Origin: CALFUK01 sp964450495
Lineage (GTDB): Bacteria > Bacteroidota > Bacteroidia > Chitinophagales > Saprospiraceae
Direction: 5' to 3'
Assembly: GCA_964450495.1 (NCBI GenBank)
Contig: CAYVFU010000019.1
Location: forward strand, 1-63,423
Length of the DNA: 63,423 nucleotides
Every line of letters begins with the position of its first letter. Positions within the stretch are counted from its first letter, which is position 1. Shown one piece after another: positions 33,876 to 42,283 of the stretch. Under the pieces are notes generated by a model. That model worked only from the letters and a program-made list of their open reading frames with translations, searched no databases and had not been told where the DNA came from. The position numbers were made by a program, and so were the translations under genes.

Positions 33876-36335
33876 TTAGAATTTTCCATTAACGGAAAGA
33901 ATGGCATTCCTGCCAGCAGCGCTAACACCTGATGCGAATGGTCTGTAATGTGTATCGGCTATATTTTCTAATCCAACAGAAACAGTAATAAGGGGATTGA
34001 TTTTATAATTGGTATATACATTAAAGGTAGACCAGCCAAGAGAACCAACTGATGTAGCAAACTCAGGATTGTCAGCAGAACCACCAAAATCTTCTAAGTC
34101 TTTCGCGGCATTAAAGCGCCAAATTCCAGAAACAGAAAAATCACCTGGCTGATATTTTATCCCTACATTACCATAGAGTGGAGGAATATGTGCCAACGGA
34201 CTATTACCATCTAATTCATCCAAAACAATACCTTTTGTGAAATTGATGCCACCATTTACTTCCAATAGACTACTTAGCGCTGAACGAAGATTTATAGACA
34301 AGCCAGATATTCGAGCTCTTTCTGCATTGATATTTGCATTGATGATAAAGGTACTGCCTTGTGAATCGAAAGTTGAATTTCCATCCAAATCTTGAAACGG
34401 CAGTCGAATGATGGCATCTCTTAGCTCAGTCAAAAATGCAGTGGCGCCAACTTCATGCTTGCCATCCGGTGTGTTGTACCCAATTGAATATTCAGCATTC
34501 AACGAACGTTCTGGTTGCAAGTCTGGATTAGGGAATGTTATCTCATCTCCCTTAATTCTGATTTTGGCAATATCATCTATATTCGGAGATCTAAAGGCAG
34601 TAGAGATCAAAGCCCGCCATTTCCATCCTTGCTTATATCGTTGAGACCAACCTGCTGACCAGATGAATGAGCTATTCTTTGATGAGATGCCATCGGTGAA
34701 ATTTTCCGGCCAGTCAATGGGATCATTGTCAAGATAACTGAAGGACAATGAGGTGCCCGATGCACGGAAGCCCAAATTCAAATGACCTAAATCATTTTTT
34801 GTGGCATAATGCAATTGAGTATATGCGCCAAAGATGGTCATATCACTTCCACCAGAAGGATATCGAGTCAATACATTTTGATCAATGACATTCGTGTTGA
34901 TGTCTTCATCAAATGCTGTAGACTGAACAAAATCATGCTGGATATTTGCACCATAATACAGATCAAATTGATTTGATAATTCTTTGGTAAAATCGACTGT
35001 GAAGCCTTGAGTATTTACATTCTCTAATTGTGAAGACCTGTTTGCTTGACCGACCCGCCTAGAAATTCTATCCTCATGAATATTTTGGTAAGAAGTGATA
35101 AATATAGCTTTGTCGAAAAGCGTTGTTGGTTCTAAGAATTTAAATTTTACTGAAGCAAGGAATCGTTGTTGAGGGCCATAGTTCCATTCGGCAAATCTTA
35201 GTAAACCATCTTCTCGATCAATCAACTGATCATACCTTGGAATGTCTGAACTTGTAGAAAATTGAAAATTCGCAATCAACTGAAAATTATCATTAGGCTG
35301 AAATAAAAACTTCTGAAGGACATCATATTGGGTATACTCTGTACCTAGTTGTAAATTAGGATCATCGTTTTGTCTGACAATATCTTCTCCATTAATTGTT
35401 TCAATATATTCCAGCCGTTTTCCAAAATCAGGAAATTCATCTGTTCTGTTTGAACCCGTACGTAAATCCGAATAATCTGAGTATGTTAAACTTGTGAGGC
35501 TAGCGAATTTTTTTCCTCCTATATTAAAATCAACATGTGCATTCTTTTCTTGATTGGCTGTGCTGTGCCTAAGAGAATACCTAAGTTCGGTTTCTAGCTC
35601 ATCCGTGTCTTTAAATTGCAGTTTTGGCAATTTACTTTTAAAGTGAACCACACCACCTAGAGCATCGCTACCATAAGTCAAGGAATTGGGCCCAAAAATA
35701 ACTTCTAACGATTCAAGCATCGCAGGATCTACCGTGATCGCATTTTGCAAATGACCATTTCTATAAATAGCATTATTCATCCGCACACCATCGACGACAA
35801 GCAATAACTTATTTGCTTCGAATCCTCGGATAACGGGACTTCCACCTCCAGATTGACTTTTTTGAACGTAGACATTCCCATGATGTGATAAAGCGTCTGC
35901 AGAGGTTTGTGGATTGGTGCTTTGCAATTTTTCTTGACTGATAGACTCAATATGATAAGGCAGTGCTTCTCTCGATAATTCATTACGACCGATGAGGATG
36001 ATCTCTTCTAATTGAATATCTGAAGGGATGAGTTGGAGCTTTCCACCATTATTAATAATAGACCTTAAGGTGATTTGCTGTTCTTGATAACCCAGGTAAT
36101 TTACCATTAACTCTATTGTAGGGTCGTGTGCTGGAAGTGTCACAACACCACTCTTATTTGAAATCCCAGTTATAGAATAGTCTTTAGAATAGACTTCTAC
36201 ACCTATCAAGGCATTATCATCTTCGTCAGTGATAATGAAGTTTTGTTGAGCTAGACCATTTGCAATGAAAATAGCATTGAACAACAGAAATAGAAAGTTA
36301 AACCTTTGGCAACCTGATAGCGAAGGTAGTTCCAT
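33876..36335 (-). CDS. TonB-dependent receptor, heme/hemoglobin-receptor-like
   Basis: An 819-residue outer-membrane receptor importing a ligand with TonB energy. It has a signal peptide (FLFLLFNAIFIANGLAQ), a carboxypeptidase-regulatory-like domain (about 20-105), a plug with VIRGFEANKLLLVVDGVRMN, AIYRNGHLQNAITVD and YGSDALGGVVHFKSK, and a 22-strand barrel ending NAILSVNGKF. The plug wording is close to hemin/hemoglobin receptors, so heme or a related compound is a reasonable guess. I used the ATG at 36335. A TTG extension to 36359 is less likely. It overlaps the histidine kinase gene by 38 bases and is followed by the HAD gene, so kinase, receptor and hydrolase form one unit. Confidence 0.9.
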   Translation of the reverse strand: MELPSLSGCQRFNFLFLLFNAIFIANGLAQQNFIITDEDDNALIGVEVYSKDYSITGISNKSGVVTLPAHDPTIELMVNYLGYQEQQITLRSIINNGGKLQLIPSDIQLEEIILIGRNELSREALPYHIESISQEKLQSTNPQTSADALSHHGNVYVQKSQSGGGSPVIRGFEANKLLLVVDGVRMNNAIYRNGHLQNAITVDPAMLESLEVIFGPNSLTYGSDALGGVVHFKSKLPKLQFKDTDELETELRYSLRHSTANQEKNAHVDFNIGGKKFASLTSLTYSDYSDLRTGSNRTDEFPDFGKRLEYIETINGEDIVRQNDDPNLQLGTEYTQYDVLQKFLFQPNDNFQLIANFQFSTSSDIPRYDQLIDREDGLLRFAEWNYGPQQRFLASVKFKFLEPTTLFDKAIFITSYQNIHEDRISRRVGQANRSSQLENVNTQGFTVDFTKELSNQFDLYYGANIQHDFVQSTAFDEDINTNVIDQNVLTRYPSGGSDMTIFGAYTQLHYATKNDLGHLNLGFRASGTSLSFSYLDNDPIDWPENFTDGISSKNSSFIWSAGWSQRYKQGWKWRALISTAFRSPNIDDIAKIRIKGDEITFPNPDLQPERSLNAEYSIGYNTPDGKHEVGATAFLTELRDAIIRLPFQDLDGNSTFDSQGSTFIINANINAERARISGLSINLRSALSSLLEVNGGINFTKGIVLDELDGNSPLAHIPPLYGNVGIKYQPGDFSVSGIWRFNAAKDLEDFGGSADNPEFATSVGSLGWSTFNVYTNYKINPLITVSVGLENIADTHYRPFASGVSAAGRNAILSVNGKF

Positions 36336-37461
36336 GATCCACTTTTGAGTCCTTGACAAATATTTTCCCTTTATGATAGTTTTCTATTATTCGTTTGGCT
36401 AATGATAAGCCTAAACCCCAACCCCGTGTTTTTGTTGAGTATCCAGGCTGAAAAATAGTTTTAAATTTTGAACTTGGAATGCCTTTGCCAGTGTCTTGTA
36501 TGTCAATTGCAAGACTATCGCCATCTTCATAGAGTCTTGTGGTGATTGAACCCGTGTTATCCATGGAATCAAGTGCATTTCGATAAATATTTTCTACTAC
36601 CCAATTGAATAAATGAGAGTTAATCATAGCAAAAGGTACTGGGACTGAATTTTCAAATTCGAAAGAAACACGTTTTGGAGCTCTTCTGTCCATATATTCA
36701 ATACATTCTTGTAATTGGTTTACGATTGGGGTTTTCGTTAAGTCTGGCTCAGAACCAATTTTTGAAAATCGATCTGCGACTAACTCCAATCTTGTGACAT
36801 CATTACGTAACTCATCAACGATTTCAAGCTGACCTTTGTCCTGAAGTTCTAATTTTAGATGTTCAATCCACGCTATAATCGCACTTATAGGTGTACCCAG
36901 TTGGTGTGCCGTTTCTTTTGCCATTCCAGCCCACACCCGACTTTGTTCTGCATTACGGGCACTGTTGAATAGATAATAACCAAGACCAACAAAAAGCGAA
37001 GAAAACAGCAAAGTTAAGTAGGGGAATAGCGTAAGTTGGTCGTAAAGCTTTGTATTGTTGAAATGTACTTTTGCAGCATATCCAATGCCTTCAAGCGGTT
37101 CATTATCTTTAAAATCTTCAATTCGTTTTCTTAGAAATTCTTGATCAGTTATTGATTCGTCACTTTCACCGTTAAGGTTAAACCCTTTTAACTCACCAGT
37201 ATCACTTTCAAATATAACGGGGATATGGTTGACCTTATCAATAAGAGAGGAGAAAGTAGTAAGGTCCTCATCTAATTCCTCTACTTCCATGGTTTTGTTC
37301 ATTTCCGTACTGAGGATTTTGAACATTTCAACAGTTTTCAATTCTCTTTCAGCAAGCCTAGAAGTAATGTTCCATGTATAAATCAATATAAATGACATAA
37401 AAGCTAATGCAGCTAGTGCTAATAGAATTTTCCACCTAGACCGTTGATTGTATATATCCAT
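36298..37461 (-). CDS. Membrane sensor histidine kinase
   Basis: A 387-residue kinase with transmembrane helices at about 11-31 and 145-166 flanking a small periplasmic sensor. The phosphorylation site is H186 in GMAKETAHQLGTPISAIIAWIEHLK, a HisKA variant with HQLGTP common in Bacteroidota. The HATPase domain shows ENIYRNALDSM, DTGKGIP and GWGLGLSLAKRIIENY. Its end overlaps the TonB-dependent receptor gene, so it is probably translated together with it. No response regulator is next to it. A TAAATTTG box on the minus strand at 37534-37541 is a candidate promoter element, 73 bases before the start. Confidence 0.9.
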   Translation of the reverse strand: MDIYNQRSRWKILLALAALAFMSFILIYTWNITSRLAERELKTVEMFKILSTEMNKTMEVEELDEDLTTFSSLIDKVNHIPVIFESDTGELKGFNLNGESDESITDQEFLRKRIEDFKDNEPLEGIGYAAKVHFNNTKLYDQLTLFPYLTLLFSSLFVGLGYYLFNSARNAEQSRVWAGMAKETAHQLGTPISAIIAWIEHLKLELQDKGQLEIVDELRNDVTRLELVADRFSKIGSEPDLTKTPIVNQLQECIEYMDRRAPKRVSFEFENSVPVPFAMINSHLFNWVVENIYRNALDSMDNTGSITTRLYEDGDSLAIDIQDTGKGIPSSKFKTIFQPGYSTKTRGWGLGLSLAKRIIENYHKGKIFVKDSKVDHGTTFAIRLPKV

Positions 37462-37533
37462 TATTCTGCGATAGACAGTTTAACAACGAAATTATTACCT
37501 TTTCATGTACATTCTAAATCAAATGCAGTACAC

Positions 37534-37541
37534 CAAATTTA
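37534..37541 (-). promoter_or_regulatory. Putative -7 box for the kinase-receptor-hydrolase unit
   Basis: The minus strand reads TAAATTTG, matching TAnnTTTG. No TTG at the ideal -33 spacing is seen, so this is tentative. Confidence 0.35.
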
Positions 37542-37571
37542 ACTTCTTTAGCATCAATAGTAGTAGATCAT

Positions 37572-37949
37572 ATGATTAAGGGTCGTTTCAAAGGATTTCT
37601 ACCCTCGCTTATTTGGACTATTGTTATTGTCATTCTTTCGATTTTACCTGGAGAAACAGTAAAATCAGCTACATTTCTTGATTTTTGGAATGTTGATAAA
37701 TTAGGCCACCTAATCGTCTATTTGTTACACAGCTATCTTCTATTGTTGGGGTTTAGGCTCGCACTAGATAAGAAAGTTGACAAACAACAGATATTAATCT
37801 CTATGTTATTAGGAATAGGATTAGGGATTTTATTAGAATTGATCCAATATTTTTTTACTCAAGATCGGACATTTGACCTCTTGGATATGTTGGCTAATGC
37901 TGTTGGTACCATTCTAGGGATGATGCTTTTCAAAAGAATGCACAAATAA
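37572..37949 (+). CDS. VanZ-like membrane protein
   Basis: A 125-residue protein of the VanZ-like family with about four transmembrane helices (11-29, 46-66, 75-96 and 103-120). The conserved acidic and histidine positions are in WNVDKLGHLIVYLLHSYLLLLGFRL and ELIQYFFTQDRTFDLLDMLANAVGTILG, which are typical of this group. VanZ itself gives low-level teicoplanin resistance, but in Bacteroidota these short members are common housekeeping-like genes with unknown function. It is divergent from the kinase gene and lies 185 bases before the TonB gene in the same direction. Confidence 0.85.
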   Translation: MIKGRFKGFLPSLIWTIVIVILSILPGETVKSATFLDFWNVDKLGHLIVYLLHSYLLLLGFRLALDKKVDKQQILISMLLGIGLGILLELIQYFFTQDRTFDLLDMLANAVGTILGMMLFKRMHK

Positions 37950-38134
37950 GCCATGATAAATGTATTATTTAGAAAAATTTGACCTCAAAAGAGACTTTAA
38001 ATCAAAGGATTTAGAAAGATTGTTCGGAGTATTGCTTTTTTACAGATTGTCATTTTGACTTTCTTGATATAATTGTTAATATTATACGCTCAATCGAGGG
38101 GTTGAAGTAATAAAAAAATAGAAAACTTGAAGAT

Positions 38135-39064
38135 ATGATTGATGTTTCGTTAACAGGTTCGCAAACGATGATGGCATGTCTAGCAATAATTGCCATAACC
38201 TTACTCGTAATATTTGTATTACGCAGTATCATCAAAGGTCGTTCTAATCAAGACTTGACTGAAAAGTATCGGGATGAAGTATGGAGTTCTCCATTGAAAA
38301 GCCGAACTAAATATCCAGATGTTGATGGATTTAAGTTCGCTGGCTCATTATTCAATTATGGCTTAGCTGCTGCACTTGGATTGACGTTGTTTGCATTTAG
38401 TTGGACAACTTATGAAGACACTGTATTTATTCCAGAAGATGCTTTGGAGTTAGATGAAGAGATTGAAATCGAACCACCTAGAACAGCAGAACCACCACCG
38501 CCACCTCCTCCGCCACCACCACCGGTGATCGAAGAGGTACCAGAAGAGCAAATCGAAGAAGAAGATGAACCTGAATTTGTAGATCAGGATATTGAAGAAG
38601 AAACGGTAATGGAAGAGCCAGAGCCAGTAGTGGAAGAAGCGCCACCACCGCCACCTCCTCCACCACCACCACCGCCAGAGCCGGAGGTTGATGAAATATT
38701 CAAAGTTGTGGAGCAGATGCCACGTTTCCCTGGTTGTGAAAACGAGCCTGGAGACAATAAGGCAAAAGAAGAATGCGCAAAGCAGAAAATGCTACAATAC
38801 ATCTATAAAAATCTAAAGTATCCAGCAATTGCTAGAGAAAATGGAGTAGAAGGGATGTGTGTTATTCAGTTTGTCGTTGCCAAAGATGGCTCTGTCACCG
38901 ATGCAAAACTTGTTAGAGATATCGGAGCGGGTTGTGGAGGCGCAGCAATGAGTGTTGTTGAAGGCATGAATAATTTGCCGCAGAAGTGGACACCAGGTAA
39001 GCAGAGAGGAAAAAATGTGAAGGTGCTTTACACACTACCAGTTAGATTTAAATTAGAAGGATAA
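38135..39064 (+). CDS. tonB: Energy transducer TonB with proline-rich linker and an extra N-terminal helix
   Basis: A 309-residue TonB that carries proton-motive energy to outer-membrane receptors. The order is a first hydrophobic helix (about 12-32), a cytoplasmic-looking loop, and a second helix (about 69-88, AAALGLTLFAFSWTTYED). The periplasmic linker has two proline runs separated by acidic stretches (EEVPEEQIEEEDEPEF), and the C-terminal TonB domain contains YPAIARENGVEGMCVIQFVV, DGSVTDAKLVRDIGAGC and ALPVRFKLE-like ending (TLPVRFKLEG). Most TonBs have one helix, so the additional one would place the N terminus in the periplasm. It may energise the receptor at 33876, among others. Confidence 0.92.
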   Translation: MIDVSLTGSQTMMACLAIIAITLLVIFVLRSIIKGRSNQDLTEKYRDEVWSSPLKSRTKYPDVDGFKFAGSLFNYGLAAALGLTLFAFSWTTYEDTVFIPEDALELDEEIEIEPPRTAEPPPPPPPPPPPVIEEVPEEQIEEEDEPEFVDQDIEEETVMEEPEPVVEEAPPPPPPPPPPPPEPEVDEIFKVVEQMPRFPGCENEPGDNKAKEECAKQKMLQYIYKNLKYPAIARENGVEGMCVIQFVVAKDGSVTDAKLVRDIGAGCGGAAMSVVEGMNNLPQKWTPGKQRGKNVKVLYTLPVRFKLEG

Positions 39065-39090
39065 GATAAAGTCCTTTATGTTTATAAATT

Positions 39091-39128
39091 AAAAAAGCTT
39101 GCCCAAGTCAATTGAGCAAGCTTTTTTT
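39091..39128. terminator. Bidirectional terminator after tonB
   Basis: An inverted repeat AAAAAGCTTGC / GCAAGCTTTTTTT with short inner pairing is flanked by A and T runs on both sides. It can terminate tonB on the plus strand and limit leftward transcription from dodecin. Confidence 0.85.
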
Positions 39129-39227
39129 GTTACTCCGCAATGGTTCATGACCATTGGAATATTGAATCTTAGAGAACGGGTTTCATTGAAACATTAACAA
39201 GTCAAAGACTCGATCCCGTTTACTAGA

Positions 39228-39428
39228 TTACTTCACTTCAAAAGTGATTTTCAGATTGACTCTGTATTTGTCAACTTTACCATCTTTGATTGTCACGCTT
39301 TGACTTTGTACAAACGCTGATTTTATACCTTTAAGAGAATCACCAGCTTTTTCAACACCTTTTGCTGTAGCATCTTCCCAACTTTCTGAAGACTCTGCTA
39401 AGACTTCAATTACTTTCATAATTGCCAT
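39228..39428 (-). CDS. Dodecin family flavin-binding protein
   Basis: A 66-residue protein matching dodecin, a dodecameric shell that stores riboflavin, FMN or related flavins. The pattern is KVIEVLAESSESWEDATAKGVEKAGDSL, then SAFVQSQSVTIKDGKVDKYRVNLKITFEV, which includes the characteristic strand pairing. Binding of isoalloxazine rings by the conserved Trp is expected: W17 is present in ESWEDA. MAIM and MKVIEV (three codons later) are both possible starts. It stands alone, and its physiological link to the flavoproteins elsewhere in the window is only suggestive. Confidence 0.92.
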   Translation of the reverse strand: MAIMKVIEVLAESSESWEDATAKGVEKAGDSLKGIKSAFVQSQSVTIKDGKVDKYRVNLKITFEVK

Positions 39429-39558
39429 AGTATTTTAATTTTTTGATTTGATTTGAAATATTTCAAGTAGATAACGCAGCCACGTTCACTTTAAGTTTAA
39501 ATCAAAGTTTGATTATCAAAAGCAATTATAATTCAACAAATAACTTTTAAATTCAGAT

Positions 39559-40674
39559 TTATGAAAGGAAAGAATTGACATCTGCACTTTTCATATTAAA
39601 TGCTTCTGCAACAGCGTCATACACAATATGACCATTTATCATATTTAGTCCCTTTCTCAAAACAGGATTGTCATGACAAGCTTTCTTCCATCCTTTGTTT
39701 GCCAATTGTAGTGCAAATGGGAAGGTCGCATTTGTCAGTGCAATTGTCGATGTGTACGGAACAGCTCCTGGCATATTAGCAACACAGTAGTGGACCACAT
39801 CATCAATGACAAATGTTGGTTTAGCATGTGTCGTCGGTTTGCATGTCTCGATACATCCCCCTTGGTCTACAGCGACATCAACTAACACAGTCCCAGGTTC
39901 CATAATCTTAAGCATGTCTCTGGTTATTAATTGAGGAGCTTTAGCACCTGGAATTAATACAGCACCAACAACAAGGTCAACATAACGGACCATCTTTCGA
40001 ATATTGTATTCATTAGAATATAAGGTTGTGACATTAGGAGCCATGACATCTGATAAATAACGGAGCCGTTGGAGATTGATATCCATTACGGTAACATTTG
40101 CGCCAAGACCTGCTGCCATCTTTGCAGCTTGTGTTCCTACAATTCCACCACCAAGAATCAAAACATCAGCGGGAGGGACTCCAGGCACACCGCCCAAAAG
40201 AATGCCTTTACCAAGCATAGGCCTTTCTAGATATTTTGCACCTTGCTGTATGGCCATTCTACCAGCAACTTCAGACATAGGCACCAATAAGGGCAGAGAT
40301 CCATCCTCTTCTTCTACTGTCTCATAGGCAATGCATATCGCTTTTCTTTTTTTCATTGCCTGTACCAAGGGTTTGTGTGAGGCAAAATGAAAGTATGTAT
40401 ATAAAATCTGACCTTCCTTAATTAATGGATACTCCCTTTTCACAGGTTCTTTGACCTTGATGATCATGTCTGCTTTGGTGTAGACTTCTTCTATTGTCTT
40501 CAAGATTTTTGCACCAGAGTCTTTATAGTCTTTGTCTGAAAAGCCACTTGCTTTACCAGCGTCTTTTTGCACATAGATGGTGTGGCCAAATTTGTGCAAG
40601 TCTTTGACGCCAGCTGGAGTCATGCCAACACGATTTTCGTTGTTTTTGATTTCTATGGGAATGCCAATTTTCAT
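39559..40674 (-). CDS. ald: Alanine dehydrogenase
   Basis: A 371-residue NAD+-dependent enzyme interconverting L-alanine and pyruvate plus ammonia. Family residues are in place: R15 (NENRVG), K75 (IIKVKEPVK) and H96 (YFHFASHK), with the Rossmann motif VLILGGGIVGTQAAKMAAG and VMDINLQRL. VDVAVDQGGCIETCKPTTH and VANMPGAVPYTSTIALTNAT are diagnostic. Length and start are normal. The upstream region (40675-41105, about 430 bases) has no gene and no convincing promoter match. It contains one short palindrome GGGTATACCC at 41043-41052 whose meaning is unclear. Confidence 0.97.
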   Translation of the reverse strand: MKIGIPIEIKNNENRVGMTPAGVKDLHKFGHTIYVQKDAGKASGFSDKDYKDSGAKILKTIEEVYTKADMIIKVKEPVKREYPLIKEGQILYTYFHFASHKPLVQAMKKRKAICIAYETVEEEDGSLPLLVPMSEVAGRMAIQQGAKYLERPMLGKGILLGGVPGVPPADVLILGGGIVGTQAAKMAAGLGANVTVMDINLQRLRYLSDVMAPNVTTLYSNEYNIRKMVRYVDLVVGAVLIPGAKAPQLITRDMLKIMEPGTVLVDVAVDQGGCIETCKPTTHAKPTFVIDDVVHYCVANMPGAVPYTSTIALTNATFPFALQLANKGWKKACHDNPVLRKGLNMINGHIVYDAVAEAFNMKSADVNSFLS

Positions 40675-41105
40675 GTCTGTTGTTTGATTTTTAAAGTGTA
40701 AGATATTCGCTTTATGGGAATGGTGTCAATATGAAATAGATATTTTTTGCTGTAGAGCGATTCGTCACATGGACAGGTGTTATTAAAGACACATCAGTTC
40801 CCTTTCAGATTATTGAAATAGAATTCGATCTGGCTATGAAATTAATAATCAAATAGGCGTATTAAATCAAAGCTGCAATAATTCAAATCTAGGAATAGAC
40901 TTCTGTCTACATACATTACATGAGCTAATAATAGGATTTGCAGCATATATCTCATGTGTTGGATAACCTAATTGTTAGTTGGCTATGACCTAATTTCGTT
41001 TTAATGTATTGGAATAACTACTTACTAGTTTAGACTAATTCAGGGTATACCCCTATCTTGATTAGAATTCATCTAATTAATTTAATTTTAATCAAATAAT
41101 TTATA

Positions 41106-41978
41106 ATGAAACATCTAAGTAGTTTAATCATCCTTTTACTTTTAACTCATGTACTTTTTTCTCAAAATGAAAAGGTAGTTATTGAAGGAGCAATTGTTGT
41201 CTCTGACAATGATGATGCAAATCCAGTTGCCGGTACAATTAAGTGGGATGGTAGTGATTTTCTCGGTTTTAATGGAACGGAATGGGTATCTCTAACATGC
41301 TGTAATGATAGTGGTCCTCCAATGGATTGCAATGGCAATTCATATCAGACTGTTGTTATCGGTGATCAGACATGGTTTGCTGAAAATTTGAGAGCGAATT
41401 GTTACAATGATGGTACTCCGATTCCGTGGGCTTTCTCCGATCCAGAATGGGCGATGATATCTCCTCAAGCTGCAAATTCAGGCGATGCAGGTGTATATCC
41501 CGGCTTCGGCAATGATAGCTCAAATGGTGCATTGTATAATTGGTTTGTTGCTGACTCTGGGTCTAACGGAGGTAAAAATGTTTGCCCTTCAGGGTGGCAT
41601 GTTCCGACTGATGCTGATTATCAAGAGCTAATTTTATTTTTGGATTCAGCGGCTTCTGGAACTAACCTTAACAGTAATATAGCTGGAGGGATGATGAAGA
41701 CTACTGGAACAATCCAAGCAGGAAATGGGGTATGGGATGACCCTAATTTTGGTGCCACAAATTCAAGTGGATTCTCGGCAGAGCCAAATTTCAGCAGACA
41801 AGGCCCACAATCTATGACAGGAGCTAATTATTGGACACAGGATTTATCAGGAGGGACTCCACCAATAGTCGGTGGTATTGGTGCTCGTGGTAGATTTTTA
41901 AGCAATACACATGACAGACTTAGCGCTTCAAATAACCCAGCAGGAAACCCTAATCACATCCGTTGTGTAAAAGATTAA
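41106..41978 (+). CDS. FISUMP-domain secreted protein
   Basis: A 290-residue exported protein with a signal peptide (LSSLIILLLLTHVLFSQ) and a Fibrobacter succinogenes major paralogous (FISUMP) domain. Typical phrases are YQTVVIGDQTWFAENLRANCYNDGTPI, NGALYNWFVA, CPSGWHVPTDADYQELI and HIRCVKD at the end. The domain is secreted and common in surface proteins of Bacteroidota and Fibrobacter, with no known reaction. There is no T9SS tail, so display may be lipid-free periplasmic or mediated otherwise. A hairpin follows the stop. Confidence 0.88.
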   Translation: MKHLSSLIILLLLTHVLFSQNEKVVIEGAIVVSDNDDANPVAGTIKWDGSDFLGFNGTEWVSLTCCNDSGPPMDCNGNSYQTVVIGDQTWFAENLRANCYNDGTPIPWAFSDPEWAMISPQAANSGDAGVYPGFGNDSSNGALYNWFVADSGSNGGKNVCPSGWHVPTDADYQELILFLDSAASGTNLNSNIAGGMMKTTGTIQAGNGVWDDPNFGATNSSGFSAEPNFSRQGPQSMTGANYWTQDLSGGTPPIVGGIGARGRFLSNTHDRLSASNNPAGNPNHIRCVKD

Positions 41979-41991
41979 TTTGGTTTGTTTT

Positions 41992-42026
41992 AGAAAGGCT
42001 TCTTGGCTTATTTCGGAAGCCTTTCT
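41992..42026 (+). terminator. Hairpin terminator after the FISUMP gene
   Basis: An 11-bp perfect stem (AGAAAGGCTTC / GAAGCCTTTCT) with a 13-base loop follows 13 bases after the stop. The T tract after it is weak (ATTTATT). The rest of the region to 42283 shows no gene. Confidence 0.65.
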
Positions 42027-42283
42027 ATTTATTATCTGCACTGTTTTCCGCAGCCCTAAAAGGCAACAATTCATGTAGCTCATACCAGTTGACTCATACC
42101 TCTTTTGTATTATTTGAATTCAAACCATACGTATAAATAAATTTTATTCCAGCGGTATCTATAAGAATGGAAACCGACCAATTCACATTTTACGTGATTA
42201 TCAGTAGGGTAAATACAAACTTATGCGTATCCAATGTGTAGAGTATTTCCTCTCTAACTATTAATACAAAATACGCCGATCAA

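Noticed and set aside
38478..38802. Minus-strand Val/Leu-rich and Gly/Ser-rich frames opposite tonB
   Set aside because: They are simply the complement of the proline-coding repeats in tonB.
39228..39428. Dodecin as part of a light/flavin operon with the photolyase genes
   Set aside because: It is more than 15 kb away from both photolyase-family genes and stands alone, so position gives no support for a shared operon.
41043..41052. GGGTATACCC palindrome before the FISUMP gene
   Set aside because: A 10-base palindrome alone is expected by chance in a window of this size and no second copy was noticed.
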